Positions 1 through 8,400 of a stretch of DNA of 64,000 bases are shown here, piece after piece; positions within the stretch are counted from its first letter, which is position 1, and every line of letters starts with the position of its first letter. The DNA is from Nitrosovibrio sp. Nv6 (GTDB lineage Bacteria; Pseudomonadota; Gammaproteobacteria; Burkholderiales; Nitrosomonadaceae). Under the pieces are notes generated by a model. The model searched no databases and was not told where the DNA came from. It saw only the letters and a program-made list of their open reading frames with translations. The stretch is taken from positions 62,001 to 126,000 of the forward strand of contig NZ_FODX01000005.1 in assembly GCF_900110495.1 (NCBI RefSeq), read 5' to 3'. The position numbers were made by a program, and so were the translations under genes.

Positions 1-421
1 AGCCATCACAATCACGCCATAGGCGAAAAAATAGGCATCAGGCTGGAAACAGATCATGTTGTGGCATTCAGCCGATCCGCATCGTAGCCGCTGCCCCTAT
101 TTGTAATGGCTCGCGTTTGAAGTCAGCCGGGCTCGCATTTTGACGCTTTTTTGGGTTTAGCTTAACTGCAAATAACGGAGCGCTCATGCTCATGCTATCT
201 GCAAAAGAGCTTGCATCTACCGGCACCGTAGATGTTGAAGAGCGGGAATCGGGTGCCGGCCGCCGCGAAGACGAACACCAGCGAGGCAGGCCGAGGCGAC
301 AAACGCCACCCCAGCGGAAGGCACCGGGTACGCGGCGCGGTGCGGTCTGGCGGCAGTCGACATGCTCATGGCACAACAGCGCCTTGCAGCTTCGTCGTAG
401 GCCGTCTGGCTTCGACCGTCG
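1..421. other. Gene-poor left edge, no supportable gene
   Basis: I see no coding region I can support here. Several open frames exist on both strands, but they are arginine- and serine-rich, overlap one another, and resemble no family I recognise. On the minus strand a frame beginning with ATG at about position 58 runs off the left edge and reads MICFQPDAYFFAYGVIVMA. It could be the start of a membrane protein, but it lacks a convincing ribosome binding site and is too short to judge. Confidence 0.4.
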
Positions 422-832
422 CTATACTGTCTGGCCACCGTCGACAACGATGGCGCTCCCGACGACGAAGCTAGCCGCATCCGAACACAACCATACAACC
501 GTCGCAGCGATCTCCTCGGGCCTACCCGTTCTCCCCACCGATTCCTGCGCAATCACCGCCTGCCGTCCCTCAGCGGTCGCACCACTGAATCGATCCATCA
601 TCGGCGTGTCGATGATCCCCGGGCACACGGCGCTGATACGGATGTTCGACTGCGCGTAGTCGAGAGCCGCCGACTTGGTCAAACCAACCACGCCGTGCTT
701 CGCGGCGACATAGGCCCCGCCCCCTTTGAAACCTCTAATCCCAGCGCCCGAAGAGGTGTTTACGATGGCGCCGCCCCCTTGCTCGAGCATCAATGGGATT
801 TCATGCTTCATGCACAGAAACACACCCCGCAG
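422..832 (-). pseudogene. Short-chain dehydrogenase/reductase (SDR) remnant, N-terminal half missing
   Basis: The frame encodes the C-terminal half of a classical SDR oxidoreductase, an NAD(P)-dependent enzyme of unknown substrate. It contains the LRGVFLCMK stretch that precedes the catalytic region, the catalytic serine region (IVNTSSGAG), the YVAAK form of the YxxxK motif, the PGIIDTPM segment and the usual end DGGQTV before the TAG stop. Family members are about 250 residues; only about 135 are recognisable. The frame stays open to about 904, but that extension resembles no SDR and the glycine-rich cofactor motif (GxxxGxG) is absent in all minus-strand frames I checked to about 1000. An internal GTG at 823 could start a short product, but such a protein could not bind cofactor. 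I therefore call it a decayed fragment, either truncated by deletion or brought in already broken. Confidence 0.75.
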
Positions 833-1444
833 CGTCCACAGCAGCTTCAGCGTTGCACCAGGCTTGAATATCCTTGATCTTGCGTGGTGGTAGCGATCCG
901 CTAGTCAGACAGGGTAAAGCCAAATCTGTTGCGGACCAGAAGCTGCACGCAATGGAACAGGTAATAACGTATCTACATTACATTACAATATATGAGAGAG
1001 AGCGATGCAGGATGCGCACTACGACCCCGAGAAGCCGCGAGTTAAATCAGGATACCCAGCGAACGCCAGGAAAGCAGCAAGATAGGCTATGTTATGTATT
1101 CACATCCGGTTGGGGCAGTACCCCGCTACTGCTGATCTAATGAATACCAGAAGCGGACCGGCAGATCAAGGTGTATTGTGATCTTGCCTTCGATGCGGGA
1201 GATGAAAGGCTTCGAGCTAGTAAGGCAATACTGTCGCAGGGCCACGACCATGTCGCCATTGCGACATGGTCGACCGTGTTATTACCGGCCGCCTGTTCCG
1301 ATCAGCCATTAAATTTTGGAACTGGAAACAGGTGCGCTCCTGGCAGAGCAACCGAGTTGGTACGAGATGTCATTCTTCGAACTGGTTGGTCTGTTATGTT
1401 GCCAATACAGTGCGCACCTACGCCTTATAGAGGACTACGGAACT
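833..1444. other. About 600 bp without a supportable gene, containing a strong inverted repeat
   Basis: The stretch between the SDR remnant and the lipoprotein gene has short open frames on the plus strand (874-1140 and 1171-1491). Neither has a recognisable domain or a good ribosome binding site, and the second overlaps the lipoprotein gene. The only clear structure is the 12-bp inverted repeat at 1245-1272. Together with the truncated SDR this looks like a decayed region. Confidence 0.5.
1245..1272. repeat. Perfect 12-bp inverted repeat with 4-nt loop
   Basis: CGACCATGTCGC (1245-1256) and GCGACATGGTCG (1261-1272) are exact reverse complements separated by CATT. No T-run follows on either strand, so it is not a standard rho-independent terminator. 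It could be an operator, a stable RNA hairpin, or a leftover of a mobile sequence. Function unknown. Confidence 0.8.
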
Positions 1445-1903
1445 TCAAATCTGATCGTTGGAGTCTGATCCGACCCTGGCATTATTCTTGAGGTTTCGCC
1501 CACTCGGTATTTCCGCTGAAGCGGTATCACCGCGCTCGGCGAGTTCCAAGGCCATTTTCTGGTGAAAAGCCGCCTGCTTCATGGTTTCCTCCGCAGTTCG
1601 CTCGTATTTATGCAATAAAGCCAAAGTATGCGATTGCTTGTCTTGTGCCTGCCTGCCATAAAGATAGCTTTTTTCTTCATAGTGCTGAAGCAGTTTCTTT
1701 TGCTCCTCCGCCTTTACCAGCATTTCTTTGGCGGTACGTTGATATTGCTTCACCAATTTATCATGGTCGGCATAGGTTCTCGCATTCGTTGCAGCCGTAC
1801 GAATATTGTCATTCTGCGCTTCCATAGGACCCATTTGCGCGCAGGAAGCCAATAGGCCAAGCATAGCCAAGATTCCAACAAATGTTCCCGATTTTGTTTT
1901 CAT
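1445..1903 (-). CDS. Small outer-membrane-type lipoprotein, helical, unknown function
   Basis: A 152-residue protein with a lipoprotein signal: basic start (MKTK), hydrophobic stretch, and lipobox LASC with the acceptor cysteine near residue 21. The mature part is rich in K, E, Q and A and looks like one long alpha-helical or coiled-coil domain with two similar segments: KQYQRTAKEMLVKAEEQKKL and, later, HKYERTAEETMKQAAFHQKM. The tail after about residue 130 is probably disordered. I cannot name a family; short helical lipoproteins of this kind occur beside two-component systems. It lies downstream of the NarL-type regulator gene on the same strand, separated by about 220 bp that hold two copies of a GGGAAACCC-type dyad, so activation by that regulator is a reasonable inference. 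No strong ribosome binding site is visible. Confidence 0.8.
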   Translation of the reverse strand: MKTKSGTFVGILAMLGLLASCAQMGPMEAQNDNIRTAATNARTYADHDKLVKQYQRTAKEMLVKAEEQKKLLQHYEEKSYLYGRQAQDKQSHTLALLHKYERTAEETMKQAAFHQKMALELAERGDTASAEIPSGRNLKNNARVGSDSNDQI

Positions 1904-1970
1904 AATAGTAATGAACCCAAATAGAATGAGAGTAGCTTCATCCTAACTCAGTCCATACTATTGAACTATT

Positions 1971-2005
1971 GGGGAAACCCTGGTTTTTAACTAAGGGAAA
2001 CCCTT
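1971..2005 (-). promoter_or_regulatory. Two GGGAAACCC-type dyads upstream of the lipoprotein gene (putative regulator sites)
   Basis: GGGGAAACCCTGG (1971-1983) and AAGGGAAACCCTT (1993-2005) share the ten bases GGGAAACCCT. The second is an inverted repeat, AAGGG and CCCTT around AAA. The copies are 23 bp apart, about two helical turns, and lie 68-102 bp upstream of the lipoprotein start at 1903. A TAGTAT hexamer on the minus strand just downstream could be the -10. The spacing and symmetry suit binding by a dimeric NarL/FixJ-type regulator such as the adjacent one. This is inferred from position only. Confidence 0.45.
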
Positions 2006-2125
2006 ATGTAACATTTATATGTCGGAAGTGGCTAATAGAATGTTGATAATATTGGGGACCCGGCGGCTGTATAAAACCGCTCAGAAAGAATTCCGGCCCT
2101 GACATAAAACGTATGGCAGCGTTCA

Positions 2126-2779
2126 TTATTGCGCTTTCGTCCAATGGGTGGCATAACGTATCAAATCGGCGCCGTCTTTCAAGTTCAATTTGGTACGAAT
2201 GTTGAAGCGATGCGTTTCGATAGTTTTAATACTGCGGTTAAGCAACTTGGCAATTTCCTGACTGCTATGTCCGGATCCAATCAAATGCAGTACCTCAAAC
2301 TCACTGGGGGTCAGACTGTTAATCAACGGTTCAGGCTTCGAGTTTCCGGTCGCGACCCGATTCAACAGCCTGGCGTGCATCGGCTTGCTCAGATAAATAT
2401 TCCCCTTTAACACCTCGCGGATAGCGGTTACCAGCACTTCACCCGGCTCCTGCTTCATCACGTAGCCGCGCGCGCCAGCCCGCAAAGCGCGTTCGGCATA
2501 CACGCCTTCGTCGTGCATGGAGACGACGAGTACGGGTAATGCCGGAACCTGGACGTGCATGCTTTTTATGACCTCGAAACCGGAGAGGGTCTTGAGAGAC
2601 ACGTCCATTAACACGATGTCGGCCTCATGTCCCGCTTTGAGTGCGGCCAGCGCCTCCTCGCCGTCGCCCGCCTCGGCAAATACCTCCATATCCGGCTCTA
2701 GATTGATGAGCATCGCCATGCCGTGCCGCAACATGGCGTGATCGTCGACCAGCATTACTTGTGCTTTCAAGGCTGACAT
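2126..2779 (-). CDS. Two-component response regulator, NarL/FixJ (LuxR-HTH) family
   Basis: A 217-residue cytoplasmic transcription regulator. The receiver domain covers about residues 7-125, with the acidic pair DD at 12-13, the phospho-acceptor Asp59 in VLMDVSL, a conserved SM at 87-88 in the switch position, and Lys109. A LuxR-type helix-turn-helix fills about 150-215 and contains the usual LTPSEFEVLHLI and SSQEIAKLLNRSIKTIETHR segments. The length is normal for the family. Its gene begins 12 bp after the stop of the sensor-kinase gene, so the two are almost certainly co-transcribed and form a cognate pair. The target is not shown, but the lipoprotein gene downstream and the paired dyads before it are the obvious candidates. 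Confidence 0.93.
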   Translation of the reverse strand: MSALKAQVMLVDDHAMLRHGMAMLINLEPDMEVFAEAGDGEEALAALKAGHEADIVLMDVSLKTLSGFEVIKSMHVQVPALPVLVVSMHDEGVYAERALRAGARGYVMKQEPGEVLVTAIREVLKGNIYLSKPMHARLLNRVATGNSKPEPLINSLTPSEFEVLHLIGSGHSSQEIAKLLNRSIKTIETHRFNIRTKLNLKDGADLIRYATHWTKAQ

Positions 2780-2791
2780 AGCGGGAAGCTC

Positions 2792-4249
2792 CTACCCTGT
2801 TCGCATTTCCAGCCGCATTTCCAGCCGCACTTCCATTCCCCCTTCGGAGTGCGACAGAAATTCCAATATCGCGCCAAGCTGCCTGGCACGATATTGCATG
2901 ATTTTAATGCCCATTCCGGGCGATGCTCCGTATTTCGTGTTAAAACCGGCAAAGCCGCCGCCGTCATCGCGTATCGACAGGCAGAGCTTTCCTCCCTCGG
3001 AAACCAGCGAAATTGTCACGTGTTGCGCGCGGCCGTGGCGTATTGCATTATTGGTAGCTTCCTGGGCAATCCGGTAAAGATTAAGCGAGAGATTCTTATC
3101 CTTGATAATGACTTCATTTTTGCATACGAAATCACAAGTAATCTTATAAGTGATTGAAATTCTCGATGCAAACGCCCGCAACGCACCCATCAGACCATTG
3201 GTCTCCAGTTCAAATGGAAGCAGCCCCTGAGCAAGCTGCTTGCATTGCATCACGGCGATCTGCGCCTGGGTTGCGATGGAAGCTGCGACGGTTGCCGCAT
3301 CCACACTCCCCGATGCGGATATTTTTTTCTCCAGCGCCTTGGCTTGATAACCAATCGAAGCAATCTGCTGGCCGAGATTGTCGTGCAATTCCTGACCAAT
3401 CGAACGCTGGTGTTCTTCTGCAATGGAAACCAGCGTCTGCTCCAGACGCTTGCGATCAAGCCAGCTCTCCAGATCACTCGCGACAGCGTCGATAAGCCGC
3501 TGCTCTTCCGGCACCAGGAATGGTTTGTCCTCGGGATAGAAGACACACAACCGGCCGCAGGGTTTGTTGTTGGCCTTAATCTCCGATTGCAGCTCGTGCG
3601 TACGATACCGGCCATGATTCTCGGAAGTAAAGCGCCTGCCATCGAGCTCGATCATCGCGGTAGCAATTTCCGGGAATTGCATGGCCGGAATCAGGTGCTC
3701 AAAAATCTGCTGACAGACATTATCCACCGACAATTCCAGCCCCATGCCATGGCGGATCTCGTAGAGACACGTAATTTCTTTCAGACGCTCGCGCAGCGCC
3801 TCATCGATCTGCTTGCGCTCGAACCACCTCTCCAGATCACTGGCGACAGCGTCGATGAGCCGCTGCTCTTCCGGCACGAGGAATGGTATATCTTCGGGAT
3901 AAAAGACACATAACCGCCCGCAGGGTTTGTTGTTGGCCCTGATCTCCGATTGCAGCTCGTGCGCAGGACCTTGGCCGTGATTCTCGGAGGTGAAGCGACT
4001 GCCATCGAGTTCGATCATGGCGGTAGCAATCTCCGGAAATTGCATGGCCGGTATCAGGTGTTCGAAAATCTGTCGGCAGACATTCTCCACCGATAATTCC
4101 GGCCCCAGGCCGCGGCGAATCTCATATAGGCAGGTGATTTCCTTCAGACGCTCGCGCAGTGCCTGACCTGCGCTTGCAGGCTCATCCATAGAAGGATGAG
4201 CTGCGTCCGCTTGGTTTTTTTCCTGGCTGATCATTGAAGACTTCATCAT
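2792..4249 (-). CDS. Cytoplasmic sensor histidine kinase (HisKA_3 type) with two tandem near-identical GAF-like domains
   Basis: The protein has two consecutive 121-residue GAF-like units, about residues 31-151 and 152-272 counted from the chosen start. A NarX/DegS-type dimerisation and phospho-acceptor domain follows, with the histidine in QELHDNLGQQ (about 289), then a HATPase_c domain with an N-box (IAQEATNNAIRHG) and glycine motifs DDGGG and GMGI. There is no membrane segment, so it should sense a soluble signal. By my count about 100 of 121 positions agree between the two GAF units. The frame stays open to a TTG at 4309 next to the mltB stop, but that extension is cysteine-rich and odd, so I chose the ATG at 4249; 4234 is also possible. 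The end EVRLEMRLEMRTG carries a short tandem repeat. It pairs with the downstream NarL-type regulator. Confidence 0.88.
   Translation of the reverse strand: MMKSSMISQEKNQADAAHPSMDEPASAGQALRERLKEITCLYEIRRGLGPELSVENVCRQIFEHLIPAMQFPEIATAMIELDGSRFTSENHGQGPAHELQSEIRANNKPCGRLCVFYPEDIPFLVPEEQRLIDAVASDLERWFERKQIDEALRERLKEITCLYEIRHGMGLELSVDNVCQQIFEHLIPAMQFPEIATAMIELDGRRFTSENHGRYRTHELQSEIKANNKPCGRLCVFYPEDKPFLVPEEQRLIDAVASDLESWLDRKRLEQTLVSIAEEHQRSIGQELHDNLGQQIASIGYQAKALEKKISASGSVDAATVAASIATQAQIAVMQCKQLAQGLLPFELETNGLMGALRAFASRISITYKITCDFVCKNEVIIKDKNLSLNLYRIAQEATNNAIRHGRAQHVTISLVSEGGKLCLSIRDDGGGFAGFNTKYGASPGMGIKIMQYRARQLGAILEFLSHSEGGMEVRLEMRLEMRTG
3434..4159 (-). repeat. Tandem intragenic duplication of a 363-bp GAF-encoding unit
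   Basis: Two head-to-tail units, 3797-4159 and 3434-3796, encode nearly the same 121 residues starting LRERLKEITCLYEIR and ending around the ERK or DRK helix. Differences are concentrated in the HGQGPAH/HGRYRTH loop and in the terminal helix. Both lie inside the sensor-kinase gene and the reading frame is kept. The high similarity points to a fairly recent in-frame duplication. Confidence 0.9.
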
Positions 4250-4315
4250 TCGTTTGCAGCGGCACGAGCAGTGCTGGAAGATGCTAAAACATGAAATCCA
4301 AATCGGCAAGCGCTC

Positions 4316-5428
4316 TTATTGCAAAGTCAAATTTCTCGCCGCACGTATTTCCGCTGCCAGTTGTAATACTGACATCGCGTAATTCACGCTGCGGTTATAA
4401 CGGGTAATGACAAAGAAGTTATTGAAACCCAACCAGTGCTCGTTCCCGCCTTTGTTCTCCAGCTCGATCAGCGTCACTTGACGGTCGCCAGATATAGGCG
4501 CTTGCGGCGCGACACCCAATTTTCTCATTTCCTTGACTGTATAGAACGGCTTGCTCCCCGAGTACACAGCCTGACGATAGTCTTCACCGTTAACCAGCGC
4601 GGGAACCGCTACCGTCTGTTCCGTTTCCCAGCCATAGCTCTTCAGATAATTCGCGACGCTGCCAATGGCATCTGCCGTGCTACGGGATAAATCGGCTTTA
4701 CCATCATTATCAAAATCCACCGCATATCGGCGATAGCTGCTGGGCATGAATTGTGGGATACCGATAGCACCGGCATAAGAACCCTTGATGTTCAGTATGT
4801 CTGCACGCTGTTCCCGTCCCATCAGCAGATATTGCTCCAACTCGTTGCGGAAGAATTCGGCGCGCTTCGGATAATCAAACGCCAGCGTAGTAAGTGCGTC
4901 CAGCACGCGATGCCTGCCGCTCTGTACGCCATAATTTGTTTCGATACCGATCACCGCGGCGATGATTTCCTCGGGAACGCCGAATTCTCTGCGCGCCCGC
5001 TCCAGCACTATGGCATGACTATCCCAGAAGGCAACGCCGTCAGTAACACGCTGAGGTGTCACGAGGAGCGGCCGGAACTCATGCCACGGCTTTGAAGTAG
5101 CCGGCTTGGAAATCGCATTGATTATCGACGGCTGAAACTGCGCTGCACGGAGGACCTGCTCAAGTTCAGTCTGGGTAAATCCGTGCCGTTCCACCATCTC
5201 ACCGATAAAGGTTTCGATGTCCGGCCGCAGCTGCGCCGGCGCGGCGGTGGAACCCGTCGCACCGATCGCGGCACATCCGGCGAGTGCCAGAAGCCCAAAT
5301 GCATACAGGCGCAACCATCTGATTTTTCCGGACAAGAAAGCGCGGACAACCACCGGCCTCTTGCCACTATCGATACGCACGATCAAAAACCGGATAGATA
5401 TTTCCCTGAATCTTTTCAATAAGCTCAT
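4316..5428 (-). CDS. MltB-type membrane-bound lytic murein transglycosylase (SLT_2 family)
   Basis: A 370-residue envelope enzyme that cleaves the MurNAc-GlcNAc bond of peptidoglycan with formation of 1,6-anhydro-MurNAc. The lipobox LAGC places the lipidated cysteine near residue 52. Family hallmarks follow: the catalytic glutamate in IGIETNYG, the GAIGIPQFMPSSYRRYA segment, the DFDNDGKADL loop, and the late NNFFVITRYNRS motif. The N-terminus before the hydrophobic signal is unusually long and basic. An in-frame GTG at 5353, preceded closely by AAGAGG, would give a more normal lipoprotein signal, so the start is uncertain. The gene ends a few bases before the longest sensor-kinase frame and begins 46 bp after the AddA-like gene, so it may belong to the same long transcript. 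Confidence 0.92.
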   Translation of the reverse strand: MSLLKRFREISIRFLIVRIDSGKRPVVVRAFLSGKIRWLRLYAFGLLALAGCAAIGATGSTAAPAQLRPDIETFIGEMVERHGFTQTELEQVLRAAQFQPSIINAISKPATSKPWHEFRPLLVTPQRVTDGVAFWDSHAIVLERARREFGVPEEIIAAVIGIETNYGVQSGRHRVLDALTTLAFDYPKRAEFFRNELEQYLLMGREQRADILNIKGSYAGAIGIPQFMPSSYRRYAVDFDNDGKADLSRSTADAIGSVANYLKSYGWETEQTVAVPALVNGEDYRQAVYSGSKPFYTVKEMRKLGVAPQAPISGDRQVTLIELENKGGNEHWLGFNNFFVITRYNRSVNYAMSVLQLAAEIRAARNLTLQ

Positions 5429-5474
5429 CGCTTTCTCACTCCCGCTCAGCTTCTTTCACTCCTCATTGGCTTCT

Positions 5475-8400
5475 TCACTCCTCGTCACCCCATTCCCGCC
5501 ATCCCTTGAGCAGCGGGAAATATAGTCCCCGCCTCACCGGCCGCCCATCGAGCATGCGCATAAGCGCGGCGTACCGGTCGAGTTGAATACGGTAGCGCTC
5601 CTGTTCACGGCTGAGAAATCCTTCCAGGTCTGCGCCTTCATGGCTGCTGGTTTTGTAATCCACGACCCAGCGCCGACCATCCGCATCGCGAAAAGTGCGA
5701 TCGATAACGAGGTCCATATATTCTCCCCCGACAATCGTTGTCATGCGCAGTTCACTGCGAGCGTCCTGCTGTGGACCAAGCAGCCATTGCCCGCGCGGAT
5801 CGCTCACCGCATGGACAAGCGCTGTCATCACGCGCTTGATTGCCGCGTCCATATCGCTCCCGTTATTGACCATACCGCACGCAAGCAGTTGACGCCTGAA
5901 AGTGTCGCGCAAAACCTGAATCCGTTCCACGTTCCAGTTCGCCACCCCGTCCTCGGCAATACGCTGCAACCAGCGATGTACAACGTTTCCGATAAGACGC
6001 GCCGTTTCGCCAGCCCACGAATATTCTACATCTCCCTGGGCTGGCGCGATTTTCACCTCAGCCTTCCACTGTACAGGTGGGGGGGCGACAGGCAGCGCCC
6101 AGTCGGATACAAGGCGCCGCAGCGACTGATCGATCATATATTCTCTTCCTTTCCTCTGTGCGCTGCCATCTTCGTTGCCATCTTCTTTACCATCCGTGTT
6201 GGCAATCGACATATCCGAAGATATTGCTCGTGCCGCGGCTTCTGCATAGACCGGTTCGACCACGGGCCAGATTTTGCTCAGCAATGTTTTTCGCGCGGGC
6301 GGCTTCAGTTCAAACCCGCCCTCCTGTCCATGAGCAATACCCGCACTGCCAAGCAGATGCAGGCGCTGCCGCGCGCGTGTCGCGGCCACGTAGAGCAGAC
6401 GCCCGTCCTCAAGATCAGCTTTTTCGTCATCCAGTTTTTCCAGCCAGGAATAGATGCGATCGGCGTCCGCTCCGGTTTCCTGAATCGGTGCAAGCAACAA
6501 GTCCTTACCTTCGTTTTCTCCTTCCCTCTCTCCAGCAAGCGACTCACCCCGTAAATGCTCCATCCACATGAAGAGTTTCTTGTCATTACTGCGCGAGGAA
6601 CGGCCCAGGCCAGGCACGATGACGCAATCGAACTCCAGCCCCTTGGCCTTGTGAATGGTCATGATCTGTAACGTTTCGTCGGCTTTCACGTCGGGTAATG
6701 CGAAAAGCCTGGCGAGTCCTTCCTCCAGTGCAGCCAGGCTGAGAACTCTCCCGGTATTTTCGTACGCTTCAAGGTAGTCAAGATAGGCTGCGGCGTCTTC
6801 CGAGTCTGTTGCATCATTTAGGCACGCGGGACCTCCCAGCGCAAGCCATGCTGCCTCAACAGTCGACCGCAGAGACTGGCGACAGCGATTGGCCATACAC
6901 ACCTTCAGCACTTCACGCACACGCAGCAAGCGGGCATGCCCATCGGAGGAGATCCGTGCCGTGCATGCATCATCGTTGATCAATTCCCACACTGTCCGGT
7001 TGCCTGCCCCCGCGGTACTTTCTCCCCTGGTACTTTCTCCCCCGCTTCCTGCTGCATTGACAGCAGCCACATCATCCGTATCGTCGGAGGCGGGCTCCGC
7101 TTGCGTTGAAGCGAGCGCGTGCATGTCCAGAAGCGTGAGCCCGCACCATGGCGCGCGCAGTAGCGCGAGCCATGCCACTCGGTCCGCCGGATGCGCTAGC
7201 GCCCGCGTCAGGGCCAGCAGATCCTGCACAACCTGGCGGTTGCCCAGTCCTTCGATTTCAATCGCGCGAAAACGTATTCCTGTTTCCTTGAGCCGGGGGA
7301 CGATCTGGTTGAGATGGCTGCGGTTGCGCACCAGGATTGCGGTTGTCGAGGAGGGATCAGCGTTCCGCGCTTGCATGGCAATCTCTACCACTTTTACCGC
7401 CTCGGCGGCATGGTCATCATCGAAAAACGGGTGTACGCTGACCGCCGCGCCGTCAAGCAAGCTGTGCATTGCAATGGACGGTGTATAACGCACGGCGCCA
7501 ATCGAGATATTCTCCCGCTCTGGCATCACCTCCGCGAACGTGTCGTTGACCCAATCCACGATGCCGCGCTGCGAGCGAAAATTGGTGGAAAGGGAAACCG
7601 GGTGCAGTATGACGTTGCCAATTCCGCCGGCACGGGCGCGAAGGAATAACCCGACCTCGGCCTCGCGAAAACGATAAATGGATTGCATGGGGTCGCCAAC
7701 GGCCAGCAAACTGCGACCATCCTCCGATTCCCATCCTGCGGTAAGTTTCGCAACCAGCTCATATTGACTGATCGACGTATCCTGAAATTCATCTATCAAC
7801 AAATGCCGGATACGATAGTCGAGCGCGAGAGCAAGATCAGTAGGCATCTCGGATTCGCCGAGTGCTCGCAGCGCGCCTTGCGCGACCTCGGTAAAGTCAA
7901 CCTTGTTGCATGACTGAAACACAAGCTTGAGCTGTCCCGCCGCCAGCGGCAGCAGTTGCGTGATCGCGCCGAGTACTTCCCATTGCTTTTCGGTATAAGC
8001 CGGCGGCGGCAACAGACGAACTTCGTGCAGCGCCTGGCGAAGCGCGCCCTCATCATTTGCGGACAACAGCGAGACGAGTGCACACGCCCTGTCTTTCCAT
8101 ACCTTCGCGATGTCTTTACTGGCTTTGGCCTTGCCAGGCGGAAATCCATCTCTTACGGTATGCTGCTTGCGCCACGAGCCGTCTTTTGTGAGCAGCAGTT
8201 CGGCGATGGCGTGCCAGCAGCCGACGTCCTGCTCTCCGTCGCCAGGCATTCTGCTGAGCCTGCCGAATTGCTCGTACCCGGCAAAAGCCGAACCCCTGTC
8301 GTTATCCGCCAAGTTGTCAGCCACATACTGCACAATCTCAACCGTTTCGTCTTGCATCGAGGCTGGATATGACGTGCACAAGCGCTTAAGCGCGTCCTGC

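Noticed and set aside
874..1140. 88-codon open frame on the plus strand
   Set aside because: Low-complexity composition without homology or ribosome binding site; likely chance.
1171..1491. 106-codon open frame on the plus strand
   Set aside because: No recognisable domain, no good ribosome binding site, contains the inverted repeat, and overlaps the well-supported lipoprotein gene.
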